Position numbers and translations under genes: made by a program. Shown here in pieces: positions 1 to 12,929 of a DNA stretch of 64,000 bases (its first letter is position 1; each line of letters opens with the position of its first letter). This stretch comes from Sinotaia quadrata (taxonomy: Eukaryota; Mollusca; Gastropoda; Architaenioglossa; Viviparidae): assembly GCA_028829895.1 (NCBI GenBank), contig CM054179.1:48121891-48185890 (forward strand), written 5' to 3'. Below the pieces are notes generated by a model. The model ran no database searches. It was not told where the DNA came from and worked only from the letters and a program-made list of their open reading frames with translations.

Positions 1-932
<932 letters not shown>

Positions 933-1084
933 GTCTGCTTGCCTGTCTATATACATATATTTCTCATAATGACACATATATCTGAATGGATACACACGGG
1001 CCACCAAGTTACAATATATAATAGCACTACGTGCGTATATTTTATACAGAATATTTATTTTCAACATTGAATTTCTCTGGCTGT

Positions 1085-1720
1085 GATGTTGCAATCACAT
1101 AGACTTGTAACAGTGAATGTGTTAATGATATTCCTGTTCACAGTTAAACTTGTTACATTGAACGTATTATGATGTTACTGTCACACAGATTTTTAACAGT
1201 GAATATATGATGTTACTGTCCACAATTCGACTTGTTAACAGTGAAAGTGTTATGATGTTACTGTCACACAAACTTGTAACAGTGAATGTATTAATGATGT
1301 TACTGTCCACAGACTTGTTACAGTGAACGTGTTTTGATGCTACTGTCACACAGACTTGTAACAGTGAATGTATTAATGATGCTACTGTCACACAGACTTG
1401 TAACAGTGAAGGTATTAATGATGTTAATGTCGCACAGTTAGACTTGTTACAATGAACGCGTTATGATGTTATTGTCACACAAACGTGTTACAGTGAATGT
1501 GCTATATAATGTTACTGTCACATAGACTTGTTAGAGTTAATGAGCAATATAATGTTGCTGTCTCTCAGACTTGTTACAGTGAATACGCAATATAATGTTA
1601 CTGTCACAGTTAAACTTGCTACAATGAAACGCTATATAATATTACTGTCACACAGTTTAAACTTGCTACAGTTAATGTGTGAAAATGTTACTGTCATTCG
1701 GTCTTGTTACAGCGAATGTG
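1085..1720. repeat. Degenerate minisatellite, ~41-58 bp unit
   Basis: About 13 imperfect copies of a unit built around cttgttacagtgaa and gatgttactgtcacacag. Spacing varies from about 41 to 58 bp, and copies differ by several substitutions and small indels, so the array is not young. Confidence 0.85.
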
Positions 1721-1974
1721 TTCCAGAGATGATTAATGCACTCCACTCTTTAAAGAGCATTTAAGGCTGCATTATATTTCAGCACTTCTCAGGAGAACTT
1801 GGGTGTGGAAAAAAGTTTGAAGTCTCTGCTAGCAGGGACAAATATTTTACTGATTGATTATTCTTTGTGAATCACCAGACTTCTCGCGACTGGTGCTCAC
1901 ATAGTCTACAAAGTCATGTGGCTTTGTGTGAAACGTATTTATTGCGGTTATGTTTTCTGTGTTCAGAATGTGTC

Positions 1975-2830
1975 TTTCTGGGTATTTTTAATGTGTGGTT
2001 ATTTAGTGTGATTACTATTTGAGTTTGTCTTCTGTTTCATATATGACTATTTAGTGTGATTACTGTTTGGCTTTGTTTTCTGTTATAGATTATTTAGTGT
2101 GATTACTGTTTGGCTTTGTTTTCTGTTATAGATTATTTAGTGTGATTACTATGTGGCTTTGTTTTCTGTTATAGATTATTTAGTGTGATTACTGTTTGGC
2201 TTTGTTTTCTGTTATAGATTATTTAGTGTGATTACTATGTGGCTTTGTGTTCTGCTTCGTATATAACTATTTACTGTGATTATTATGTAGCCATTTTTTG
2301 TTTGTTTCATATATGACTAATGTGATTACAGTGTAGTTTTGAGTTCTATTTCATATATGAATATTTAGTGTGTTTATTAATTGGCTTTTTGTTTTGTTAT
2401 ATATATGACTAATTAGTGTGATTACTATGTAGCTGTTTTATTGGATAAGTATGTAGCGGTTTGGTGAATTTCTATGTTGCTATTTTGTGTTTGCTACCTA
2501 GATGTGTTATATATTTAAAATCTGTCTCGTTGCTGTTTATAATCTGGCTGTGATGTATTCGCTATGTGGCTGGCTGTTTGCTATGACTAGTGTGTTTACT
2601 TGTGGCTGTTTTGTTGTGTTTGCTGTCTCTTTGACGATTGTACTATTTGACGTTTTGATGTGTTACTCTGTGGTTATTTCCTATTACTTTGTGGTTAATT
2701 GGTAAGTTTACTATGTAACATGTGGAGTTGATTATCTTCTTGATGTTTCTTGCTAATAGAATGTTTTTCGAGCTTTCTATGTTTGGAGTGATTGCTATGT
2801 GACATAAAAAATGTGTTTACTGAGTGCTTG
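1975..2830. repeat. Minisatellite, 43-bp core, decaying outward
   Basis: Units containing tttagtgtgattactgttt and ggctttgttttctgt repeat with a 43-bp period between about 2040 and 2250. Copies become increasingly diverged and variable in length from there to about 2830. The pattern is a homogenised core with degenerate edges. Confidence 0.8.
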
Positions 2831-3464
2831 TTCTATAAAGTATTTATTACTATGTAAATGTTTGCAGTTTTTAAATGTGGTTTCTTCAAATTCCTAACAA
2901 AACAGTTTTAAGAACAAATTTTATTCAGACGTAGCATTGTTTGCAGTAAACAACTATATTCAAAACTGGAAGTCTCTCTATGACACGATAAACCTGTGTT
3001 GATGTAACAGTTCTAAAATGTTTTCTTCTGGTAGAAAAGGCTTAATATAAAATTTTATTCAACATTAATTTTCTGAATTTCAAGGCATATGTTAAATGAT
3101 ATTACATTTATAGAGAGATCAAAACTGTTGTTGTATCAGAGGTGTATGATAACATAATTTTAAAATATAGTCTTCTAAATTCGAGCCATCAAGATACTAA
3201 CACTCAGTACTGGATATTAACAAAGCATTTTGATATGAATGTATGTCTGTAGTCAAAAGTAATTTTGTGAATTTCATTTAAATAATTGTGCCGCGCAGCA
3301 AGTATAGACTGGTGAAAGAAACATTTGATCGTTTGGTATGAAGACGTGCTTTCTAGACAGATTTGTAAGCACTATGTTGCAATGAAACATTTGCTACGCT
3401 CGCTGAGTTTATGTCCGTACTCTTGCACATTCATCAGCCATAATATATGAAATATGTGCGTGCA
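2831..3464. other. AT-rich sequence, nothing recognised
   Basis: No tandem period, coding signal or RNA signature is visible in this stretch. Confidence 0.55.
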
Positions 3465-3566
3465 CAGGGGTGTAGCTAAAGAAATTTAAACACAGAAAGA
3501 TGCATTGTTTGGTTGCCGCTCGGAGCGGACTGCCCACCTAACCCCCGCCCCTTTAGTACGCCATTG
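3465..3566. mobile_element. Short MITE-like element, hAT-type termini
   Basis: A compact 102-bp GC-richer segment whose ends form an imperfect inverted repeat: left caggggtgtagctaaag, right ctttagtacgccattg. The interior carries a gcggactgccc stretch followed by a C-rich run. Termini of the form CAGNGGCGTA with this interior are common in small non-autonomous hAT-like elements of invertebrate genomes (from general knowledge, not searched). The flanking 8-mers match only weakly, so no clear target duplication remains. It has no coding capacity. Confidence 0.5.
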
Positions 3567-4897
3567 CGCATGGGTATTTTCTTCTTTTTTACGTCTTCGG
3601 ATATAAAACCATTTATCTCCTTTCCCATTCTTGATATGACATCTTGTATTTTCCACTGTAATTCCTTGAGATACAGGAATGGTTATTTCTAGGGATTTTA
3701 TTTGAATTTTAAAGTCGCGTACTGATTTGAGAGAACATCAAAATCACATGACTGCTAGTATTTATAATTTCTTGAGCATTGAGATTCATTGACTTCAGTC
3801 CTGGTCACTGTGCATTCAGACTGACTAGGTGGAGTTAACTTGAAAACCACCACCCCACACCCCATTTTTCGTAACCTTGAAATGTACACTTCCTTTAACT
3901 GAATGATCGTTGAATTCTACCAAGATCTTGTCTTTCTCTCAGTTTTCTTTGCTATCTTCACCTTTGTGTCTCCCTCTTTGTCTTTTTTATTTTGTCTTTT
4001 CTGAAGGGAAAGGAATGAGGTGTTAATTTTGTTGGGGTGGTTGGGTTGAGGGTAGTGGTGGTGGTGGGGTTGCTTCTTCTTTCTTAATCCTGAGCGAAAA
4101 TCTTTAAAATAAAAGGAGTGCCCCTTTCTGTTTTCTTTCAACGCGCGTCGCAACACTTAATCGCACTTTGCTTTTGTTTTGTCTTTTTCATTTCTTTTCC
4201 TTTCCATTTCTGACTCTTTGATGTTTGTTGCTGGAAACTTTCCATTAGATTCTCGCTCGTTCGCAAGTCTTTCAACCTCCTGACACTCGAGGTCTTCTCT
4301 CTCTTTTGTGTTTCATAAGTTCGGTTCAACAGCTTATTTTCCAATCTGTTATACATATCATCATGACTAATTTCAGTTTGTTAATGTAATTATACTATGT
4401 CTTTCGTTGATATCGTCTTTTACGCAAATATGCTTGTTGCCATTAAAGCAATTCACGTCACTTTTACGTCACTTTTAGTTTTATTTCTGGACGTACAGTC
4501 ATTTCGTATTTAGTATTTTAGACACTTCATCATCAGTTATAGCAAATAGATTTTAAAAAAATAAATATTTCTATTTTTATGTTTTCTTCTTTCTGTCTTT
4601 GCTGTAATTTCAAGCATTGCTTCAATTCTGAATCTTGAAGATCTAGAGAATAATTTTAATGCTATTGCATATATATTTATTTATTTCAAGAGAGAGAGAG
4701 AGAGATGTATGTTTGTGTGTAAAGAAAGATACAAGTAAAAATAGAAATTGAAATGAAGAAAGTTATAAACAATTTACAAATGCATTCTTCTTTCTGACAG
4801 AATTATTATAACAAAATGTATCTAGATATAAATAAAAATACTCAGGTGGCAATGTTATGTTTCAAAGAGTATTTATACATTTACTAGGAAAATGTAA
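3567..4897. other. Pyrimidine-biased AT-rich sequence, no gene seen
   Basis: The plus strand at 3930-4330 is rich in T and C, which leaves Lys/Glu-rich frames open on the minus strand; these have no recognisable domain. A short GA tract (about 4690-4706) and scattered A/T-rich sequence follow. Nothing else can be supported. Confidence 0.5.
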
Positions 4898-4912
4898 ATA
4901 ATTTAACTGTAT

Positions 4913-6126
4913 TGTTGGAATGTGTGACGCTAACGCCACCCTAGTTAATGGTTATTATTATTATTATTATTATTAATTAATCACCATTAACTAATTACAA
5001 GTGATGAGAATCTTAATTTATATTATTAATAATTCTCCAGCAGACGTCACTCGTCTCTCTCACTTGGCGGATATGCAGGTGCTGCAAACGTTTTCTCTCA
5101 TCCACAGCATTAAAGACAAACATTTACTATCACATAATATTTATGTAGGTGGAAAACATCTTATTAAAGGAGAAGACCAATCCGTCTTTTACTCTATATT
5201 TAGCAAGCCCCCATCCACTCACTTTCTTTTCCAACTTATCATATCAGTATATGTAAGAAGGTCAATAAATGTAACAATAAATTTATTAAATCAAAAATGA
5301 AACATACATATAGCAAATACAATGAAAATAGTATTTGACATCATTATTTTCATGAACCACGTTCAAATAGTTTCAGTGTTTACACAATCTTATATCCTAA
5401 CACATTATTCAACAGATAAACATCAATATTAAATCACAGGTTAATTTCTTATCAAAGGACAGAAATGGAGTTATAGAGATTATAGTGATAATAGTTTGTG
5501 CATGACCTTGTCAAGATTATGCAGCTTATAACAAAGATTATAACAAAGTCACAAGTTTATCGTCACAATAGAACTGACAGATTCAAGTGTCCTCTTACAC
5601 GCTGTAGAACACTGGAGAGACGCTATTCTCTTAAAGCTTATCTGAGAGCTCTGCCCTATTAGTTCTCTCAAGCAGAACAACAATGTAGCAATTTCCAGTA
5701 ACTTCCTTGTACCAGAAATTCAAGATGTAGTCCAGCACACTTTGCCACCATACATCAACAGAGTGCAGTGTATCCTTACACTTTTTTGAATTTACCATAG
5801 TGGTTTACAAATCAGTAAACTGGGAGATCTAGTAAGACCAGAAAAAAGCTCCTTCTTCCTATTAAGCTAATGGCCACCTTTATTGACCTGACTTCTTCCA
5901 CTTCATATTCTAAGTGATTAGAGAATACATTTTTTTCAACAGATAAACTTTTGATCTCAATCCATTGGCTGGACGCGTTCTTGCAAATCATAACTATTGG
6001 AAATAAAAACTACCCTTGCAGCCAAAACCAGTTTAGATTACATCAGTAAGTCTAGCACATTCTTTACCTGAGTTGTTTACTTCCAACTTTGACACTTACA
6101 AATATCAGCACAAGCAGTGAATATAT
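4913..6126 (-). mobile_element. Interspersed repeat family R, copy A
   Basis: This segment is related, in reverse orientation, to sequence at 8690-9500, 40040-41546 and in part 61398-61735. A 20-bp block (cgtctctctcacttggcgga at 5052) is present as its exact reverse complement at 9368 and 41401. The segment near 6050-6105 is the reverse complement of 8793-8842. A 15-bp direct repeat (ataatttaactgtat) lies at 4898-4912 and 6127-6141, immediately outside the homology, and is a plausible target-site duplication. The copy lacks the first ~100 bp seen in copy B, as a 5'-truncated retroposon would. No protein domain was found, so it may be a non-autonomous element. It contains a short ATT tract at 4956-4974. 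Confidence 0.7.
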
Positions 6127-6141
6127 ATAATTTAACTGTAT

Positions 6142-6740
6142 GTTGAAAATGTATATTGTGTTTGAGTGTGCTGTGCATTAAATGCACAAGTGTGTTCGTA
6201 TATGTGAATGTGTGGTTAGTGAATGACAGTACACTAAATTGAATTTGTATATTTGCTTTTATTAATATTTTGCTTAATTGTATTTAATGCGTCATATATC
6301 ATGAAGTACGTAATATTCAAGAGAAACAGTCCTGAGAGACAAAACGCTGACTGTTTTAGAAATATATTAAGTTACAGTTTATTAAATACTTTGCAACAAA
6401 TTTTGATGTTACACTCCATTATATCTCTCTCCATCTCTCTCTGTCTCTCTCTCTCTAATAGTAAACTGTACTTATTACAATAATTATGTCTAATCAGAGG
6501 TTATGCACAAAGAAGTCAGTTCTGTAGTGTTTTATGGCCGCATACAAACATCCAGATCAATTTTCATAATCACCTACGTTGATGACCTCTAAGGTCAACA
6601 TTGTTGATGTCAAACCCAGCAAATAAATGGGAATTTTAACTAATTCAACACCAAGGATCACGTAAAACAAAAATCAGAAACTGTTAAAGAATGAAAGAAA
6701 GAAATATAAATACGTAATACTATGTCAGGTGTTGATTGTT
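6142..6740. other. AT-rich sequence, no gene seen
   Basis: Contains a short CT tract near 6420-6455. Reading frames are short and follow simple sequence. Confidence 0.5.
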
Positions 6741-6744
6741 TCGC

Positions 6745-7205
6745 TCTGATTCTCCATCTGTCTTTCTGCCTCTCTTGTACTGTTTACTATTACAGATAAT
6801 CTCTGTCTCTCTTGCATCGTTTCTTTTAATTTTCAGACTGTCTGTTCTCTCTTGTACTTTTTTCTTCACTACACACACTGTCTCTGCCTCTCTTGTTTTG
6901 TTTTCGTTACTATACATACTGTCTCTTCTCTCTTGTACTGTTTCCTTTACTTCAAACTCTTTCTCTTTTTTACTGTTTCTTTTACTTTAAAGACGGTTTC
7001 TGTCTTCCTTCTACTGTTTATTTCAAAGACTGTCTCCCTTGTACTGTTTCTTTACTTCAAAGACTGTCTCTGTCTTCCTTGTACTGTTTCCTTTACTTCT
7101 CCCACCATCTTTGTCTCTTTTAAAGTCAACAGACTTTTTCTGTCTATTAGTCTACAGACTTTTTTTTTAAGTCAACAGATTTTTTCTGTCTTTCTTTTAC
7201 TTTTA
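6745..7205. repeat. Pyrimidine-rich minisatellite
   Basis: Degenerate repeats of a unit containing ctctcttgtactgtttc and tttacttcaaagactgtc, about 45-60 bp long. Several overlapping frames stay open because the strand is nearly free of purine-rich stop codons; these Ser/Leu/Phe-rich frames are artefacts. Confidence 0.8.
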
Positions 7206-7329
7206 GATTTAATTCACAGAGTGTTTTCCCTCCCTCTGTCTCCCTCTCTCTCATTAATGATTCGGTTATTTTGAGTCACCGATAGTAGTTTTGAATTCGT
7301 TTCATAGACACTAAGCGCATGCCCTAATC

Positions 7330-7560
7330 TTGCGAGACTCTACCCACGCACTGTGATACTTGACTGCGACTGAGGACAGTCATAAAATTGATATGCAAAC
7401 TCCGGAGTTTAAACCTTCCGGGCTTACCCAAAGTAGGTCCTCTAGGGACTATTCCATCGCTGGAGGGACTTTTCCAGCGCAACCGGGACCGAACATTAAA
7501 AAGGAGAAGCCCACTCTCGCCTTAGTCCCGGATTCGCGCTAAGCAGAGTTATGGGGGAAT
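7330..7560. other. GC-richer unique island, possible ncRNA or exon
   Basis: Base composition is clearly more GC-rich than the flanks. A 7-bp stem (cgctgga / tccagcg) with a short loop occurs near 7451-7472. A 60-codon plus-strand frame beginning at a TTG (7360-7542) crosses it but matches no family I recognise. I looked for U1 snRNA similarity and did not find it. It could be an exon, a structured RNA, or a remnant of a transposon. Confidence 0.25.
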
Positions 7561-7841
7561 GAATTGCAGGGGCATTACGGTAATTTGCTTGCTGAGTTAC
7601 AGGTTAGCTTAGTCATGATGACAGGTCATTTAAAACATTTGCTTCTGTGTGGAATTACGGTTGCTCTTATTTGTCTCTTTACAAACTTGAAAAATTATTT
7701 AAAATACACAAAAAAAACCCTCCATTCTTCATCACTCAGAAGAATACTTTTTCTCCCCTTTTTTTCCCCTTTATTCTCTTGACTATTAGTTTTTTTACAG
7801 TTAAATTTAATTATTTTTATTCTTGTCTTTGTCTTCTTAGC

Positions 7842-7855
7842 TACTCTATCTCTCG

Positions 7856-7944
<89 letters not shown>
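7842..7944. repeat. Compound (CT)n(CA)n microsatellite
   Basis: A CT dinucleotide tract joins directly to about 28 CA units. The Ser-Leu then Thr-His frame is a repeat artefact. Confidence 0.97.
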
Positions 7945-7946
<2 letters not shown>

Positions 7947-8190
7947 CAAGAATAGCCATGTTTTGAGTAACTAGTAACTTGCAAATCTGTATGCATTACA
8001 TTTAATTTAGTATTAAGTAATTAACTGAAATTGAAAATGGGTGATTCTAATTGGTTTTCTGGGGTGGTGATAGTGTTTTTTAAGAAACAACAACAAATCT
8101 GATCTAGATGCTTGTAATTATTCTTTCTACTTTCAGAAACATCAGTAGTCAGATTTAATTATAAGTGCGCTACTAACGTCATTTACCCCA

Positions 8191-8689
8191 GTTTTCTACA
8201 AACAATGACTACTTTATATAGATTCCGTGCGTTATTTTCTACAAACAATGATACTTTATATAGATTCCGTGCATGGTTTTCTACAAACAATGACTACTTT
8301 ATATAGATTCCATTAGTGATTTTATATTTATATTTTCTACAAACAATGACTACTTTATATAGATTCCCGTGCGTGGTTTTCTACAAACAATGACTACTAG
8401 ATTCCGTGCATGGTTTTCTACAAAACAATGAATATTTTATATAGATTCCATTAGTGATTTTATATTTATATTTTATGCAAACAATCACTACTTTATGTAG
8501 ATTCTGTGAGTGATTTTATACAAACAATGAATATTTTAATATAGATTCCATTAGTGATTTTATATTTATATTTTATGCAAACAATCACTACTTTATGTAG
8601 ATTCTGTGAGTGATTTTACACAAACAATGAATATTTTATATAGATTCCATGCATACTTTTCTATAAACAGTGCACATTTTATATAGATT
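8191..8689. repeat. Minisatellite, ~42 bp and longer units
   Basis: Repeats of ttttctacaaacaatgacta followed by ctttatatagattccgtg. Some units carry an extra tattttatatttatattt insertion, giving a longer variant. The array abuts interspersed repeat copy B at 8690. Confidence 0.88.
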
Positions 8690-9500
8690 CAGTGGCGGAG
8701 TAAAATTGCCTATTTCTATTTCTAAATTTAATTGATATATAAATTGTTTAAAGTCAACGTGACCCGACCATGCACACTGCTAATGATGATTATTTTTGTA
8801 AGTGTCAGAGTTGAAGTAAACAACTCAGGTAAAGAATGTGCTTGAATTTGCTTATGTAATCTAAACCAGTTCCAAGCAGAGGAGTAGCCTTATTATCCAA
8901 TGGTTAAGATTTACAAGAATGAGAACAGAAAATGGATTTAGACGAAAGTTTAACTTCTAGAATAATTCTATTCTCTAATCACTTTGAATTTAGTGTGGCA
9001 GAACTCTGGTCATGAAAGGCAGCCTTAAGCTTAATGGAAAGAAGCATCCTTTTTTATTCTAGAATTTCTGGAATTTCTAGAATTTCCGGGTTTATTGATT
9101 TAGAAACCTCTACAACCGTGGTAGATTGAAAAGTCTCTTAAATGCAATGTGTATTTGATTGTTTCTTAATAAATTTATTGACCTTACACATATTGATAAA
9201 TGTATGTTGGAGAAGAATGTGGGTTGATGGGGCTCGCTAAATATAGATTAAAGACGGATTTGTCTTCTCCTTTAGTAAGAAGTTTTCAACCTTTGGAAAT
9301 ATTGTGTGATGGTAAATGTTTGTCTTTAATGTTGTGGAAGAGAGAAAAGGTTTATTGCGCCTGCATATCCGCCAAGTGAGAGAGACGAGTGGTGTCCTCT
9401 GTAGAATTATTAATAACGTAAATTAAGATTTGCATCATTGTAATTAGTTATGGATGATTCATTATTAATAATAATAATGACAATTAACTAGGGTGGTTTT
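8690..9500 (+). mobile_element. Interspersed repeat family R, copy B
   Basis: Begins at cagtggcggagtaaaattg directly after a minisatellite and ends near the ttaactagggtgg block. It shares a terminal-type start with copy D (cggagtaaa.ttacc) and a start plus 3' half with copy C. It shares its 3' half with copy A in reverse. It is shorter than A and C, so it probably has internal deletions. No ORF of note is present. Confidence 0.7.
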
Positions 9501-9804
9501 CCACAGTACCAAATTGGGAAACAACACTTGAATCAGAATTCTATCGATCAAGGTCACCTGAAATATAATTCTTTACTGCGATCCGTAGCGGCAGTCTTTG
9601 GTTGTTTCCTTAATACTAGTCTGCGAACCGTAGTGTCAGTATTAGATTCTTTCCTTTGTACTTAGCTACGAAAATCACTGACTGGCATTTTAATCCGATG
9701 ACAAGTCCGTTGACCTTAATGGTGATTGCTCTTGTGAAATGTCGCTTAACTCCCCTTATCATTATATTTAATTCTAAGATTGTCGAGATTCTGTATAATT
9801 CATT
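9501..9804. other. Unique sequence, nothing recognised
   Basis: A short minus-strand frame of 63 codons (9616-9807) has no recognisable domain. No repeats or RNA genes are visible. Confidence 0.5.
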
Positions 9805-10130
9805 CAAAGGAAATACACTTTGTAATTAACCATGGAATATTGAAGGATGGAAAAAAGTACGCTTTGTAATTAACCATGGAACATGGAAAGTACCACGCTT
9901 TGTAATTAACCATACAGCATGGAATGATTACGCTTTGTAATTAACCATGGAATATTGAAGGATGGAAAAAAGTACGCTTTGTTATTAACCATGGAATATG
10001 GGGGAAAGTACGCTTTGTAATTGACCATTGAACATGGGGGAAAGTACGCTTTGTAATTAACCATGGAACATGGAGGGAAGTACGCTTTGTAATTAACCAT
10101 GGAGCATTAAAGAAATTACGCTCTTTAATT
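9805..10130. repeat. Minisatellite, ~35-45 bp unit
   Basis: About eight copies of tacgctttgtaattaacca followed by a variable tggaacatggaagg-type segment. The frames with a repeated Tyr-Phe-Pro motif on the minus strand are artefacts of the repeat. Confidence 0.92.
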
Positions 10131-10263
10131 AAGAGTGCAACTTGCAAGGAGAACACTTTTAAAAAATAACAATGCAGCGAAGCATATTGTCTCATTTTAC
10201 TTCAGACAGATTCATTCTGGACTCATTCAAAAACAACTTGTTCTGATAGAATGGAAACCAACC

Positions 10264-10300
<37 letters not shown>

Positions 10301-10301
10301 A

Positions 10302-10350
<49 letters not shown>
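10264..10350. repeat. Compound (CT)n(CA)n microsatellite
   Basis: CT units are followed by a short ctcact transition and about 25 CA units, the same architecture as at 7.85 kb. Confidence 0.97.
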
Positions 10351-10353
<3 letters not shown>

Positions 10354-11452
10354 ACACCCACCTATCTTCTATTCATCCATTAATTCATCTGCTCGTATGC
10401 ATCCTGACAGACAGATAGATTAATTTATATTCCATATATTCTTTGCGTTTTGTAAAGCTATCAACAATAAATGTATTAACAGCAAAGTGGTTTCGCCAGA
10501 TATCGTTGTTTCATTGTGACTTCATTTCGCTCTCTAGTACTGGTCAGGTTTTTAATTTCACACGACACAGACATTTCGATGCGTGGCAGTGTTTTAAATT
10601 GAAAACCGTAAAACACGGGTGTAAATCTTTAAACAAGGAGAAAGCTTACACGTAGCAATCATAGTTTGTAGGATTTCTAGAATTAAGCTCTTCATTACAG
10701 ACAGGAATTTTGAATGAAATCTTCTCGTTTTCCAGAAAAGCAATTGCCGACATGACGTACCAGTACATAGCCTTGCTTCATAATTGCGTTTGGAAATCAT
10801 TTCATTACGATAAGCGGTCGACTGTTGTTCTTCCTTAATGCTTGCACATTTATCAGATGCTGGACTTAGCTGCCTCCGTAAATATGAAAAAAGATCAAAA
10901 CATTGTTTGCTATTTAAAGCTTAACTAGGCAGTACAGAATGTAATTTTGTTTGCGAAGCATTGCACAGATTGAAAAAAGTGAATCCTTCGTCATTGTTGG
11001 AGCCACTAGGGCTAATCCCACCCACCTACCCACCCACCGTCACCATCTACGTCGAGAAGATAGATTAAGTATAATTAATAATTATTATAGCGACCATTGG
11101 CTTAAAATTAAATTGCAAACTTGTGAGAATCCTGTATATCTCCAAATTAGAAAACATGTTTGATGTTAACGTCTTACTGTTATCTATCACAGTTTGAGTT
11201 ATATGTTTTCCACTATCTATTACAGTATTCTACTGTAAAATTGCTATTCCAAACAAAGACATTCGAATACTTGTTCATTGCATTTATTTTGTAATCGAGC
11301 GAAGGGGTCGTCTGCAAAAATAAAGATTTTGATTTGATTAGTATGATAATAGCTAACAAACATGTCAACAATCAATTAATGATTCATCATTGGCTGTCAT
11401 TTATGTTATTTTATTTTATTTAAACACGCGCGAACCCACGCACACGCACACA
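10351..11452. other. Unique AT-rich sequence, no gene seen
   Basis: Short frames on both strands (for example 10443-10655) have no recognised domain. No tandem array is visible. A short ccca/cacc repeat lies near 11018-11040. Confidence 0.5.
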
Positions 11453-11559
<107 letters not shown>

Positions 11560-11666
11560 AGTAGATAGACAGATAGTTGTCTAACAATGCATGTATCTGT
11601 TAAAGATTTAATTTAGAGGTTTAAAAAATTAATGATCTGAAATGCACTCGAGCTCGTGAACTTACA

Positions 11667-11745
<79 letters not shown>

Positions 11746-11756
11746 ACGTACACACC
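11667..11756. repeat. (CA)n microsatellite
   Basis: About 38 CA units with a degenerate 3' edge. Confidence 0.98.
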
Positions 11757-11775
11757 TCTACACACCGTTTTTTTT

Positions 11776-11822
11776 CTCTCTCTCAATTCACACACACAAA
11801 ATCTCTCTCTTTCTCTCTATTG

Positions 11823-11882
<60 letters not shown>
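11776..11882. repeat. (CT)n microsatellite
   Basis: A CT tract with a short unique break, lying just downstream of the CA tract. Together they leave an artefactual Thr-His/Ser-Leu frame. Confidence 0.95.
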
Positions 11883-12155
11883 TCATGCACACGTACGCAC
11901 TCAGAAACCAAGTCCTAAACATTGACGTGCGCGCGCATACAATCCGGCCTCTGTGGAAAAGAGTTTGCTCTCATTGTAATGTACCATTGTGCTTTTCAAC
12001 GTTTAGGAAGTTTTGATCTTGTCCATAGGTCATAGGTCACTTGAAAAAGTCACATGCATGCGGCTCTTCCGAGCGCGTCTTTAACTTCATGTCGTTGAAC
12101 AGTACTTGATGGACTTCCATTTGTACACCTTTTTTTTTCTCCCTCTGACATATGC

Positions 12156-12358
12156 GAAAGAAAGACTGGAAGAGGAAGAAAGCGAGGCAAAGTGGAAAGC
12201 AGACGATATGTTGGGAACACCCTTTGCGACAATCGGAAAATGTCTGTCTGTTCGTGTCGTCTGCTATCGGCTGCAAAGAATGTCGCCTCCTGCAGATCTC
12301 CAGGACTGGCAGGATAATTTGGCTGGCCGTTTCATTGACGCTAAATGATCGAAGGCAG
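12156..12358 (+). other. Candidate internal exon (splice signals only)
   Basis: A T/C tract at about 12130-12147 is followed by the next AG at about 12155. About 200 bp downstream the sequence caggtaagt gives a consensus splice donor with its GT at 12359. Composition between these sites is GC-richer than the flanks. One frame reads acidic, hydrophilic protein-like sequence but stops at 12346, 13 bp before the donor. A second frame is open across the donor. No domain is recognised. It could be a coding exon, a 5' UTR exon, or a chance pairing of splice-like motifs. Confidence 0.3.
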
Positions 12359-12574
12359 GTAAGTGCCTTTCAATAATCTCCCTTTCTCCCTCGTAACAAT
12401 AATCTTTAGTTATCTCTTTGTGAAATTGTCTTCATTTTCTTCCCTCTTTCTTTGTCTTCATTTTTGCAAGAAAGGAGTTTCACCCCAGAGACAAAGAAGG
12501 AGATGATTAAAAATGAAAGGAAGATAATTTGCAATTATTTCAAATAGCTTGCTGTATTCCGTAATTCAAACATA

Positions 12575-12668
12575 GAAACAGAGACCCAGGCATGCAGACA
12601 GACAAAGACCCAGGCGTGCAGAGAGACAAAGACCCAGGCTTGCAGACAGACAAAGACCCAGAGAGACA
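12575..12668. repeat. Short minisatellite, ~30-bp unit
   Basis: About three copies of agacccaggcatgcagacag, with a truncated last unit. Confidence 0.9.
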
Positions 12669-12929
12669 AACAAGAGACATCCTGTTAGGCAGACAGTAAT
12701 GAAAACAAGATAAAAATATACTTCTCCAAATATTGTCTGATTTAATAATAATAATAATAAAATAAAATATAAACAAACACATAGATAGTGATTAGTTCGT
12801 AAATAAATGAAAGATTATGTTGTACTACCGATTTCAATATTTACGTTTCTGGTATTTCTTTCCCCTTTCTCTGCAGAAATAACCGTTCTCGTACATTAAG
12901 GGCCGAGTGCTTTAGTCTAGGTCATGTAT

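Noticed and set aside
7330..7560. U1-type snRNA gene in the GC-rich island
   Set aside because: Neither strand matches the landmarks of U1 that I know (5' end, Sm site), so only an unassigned island is reported.
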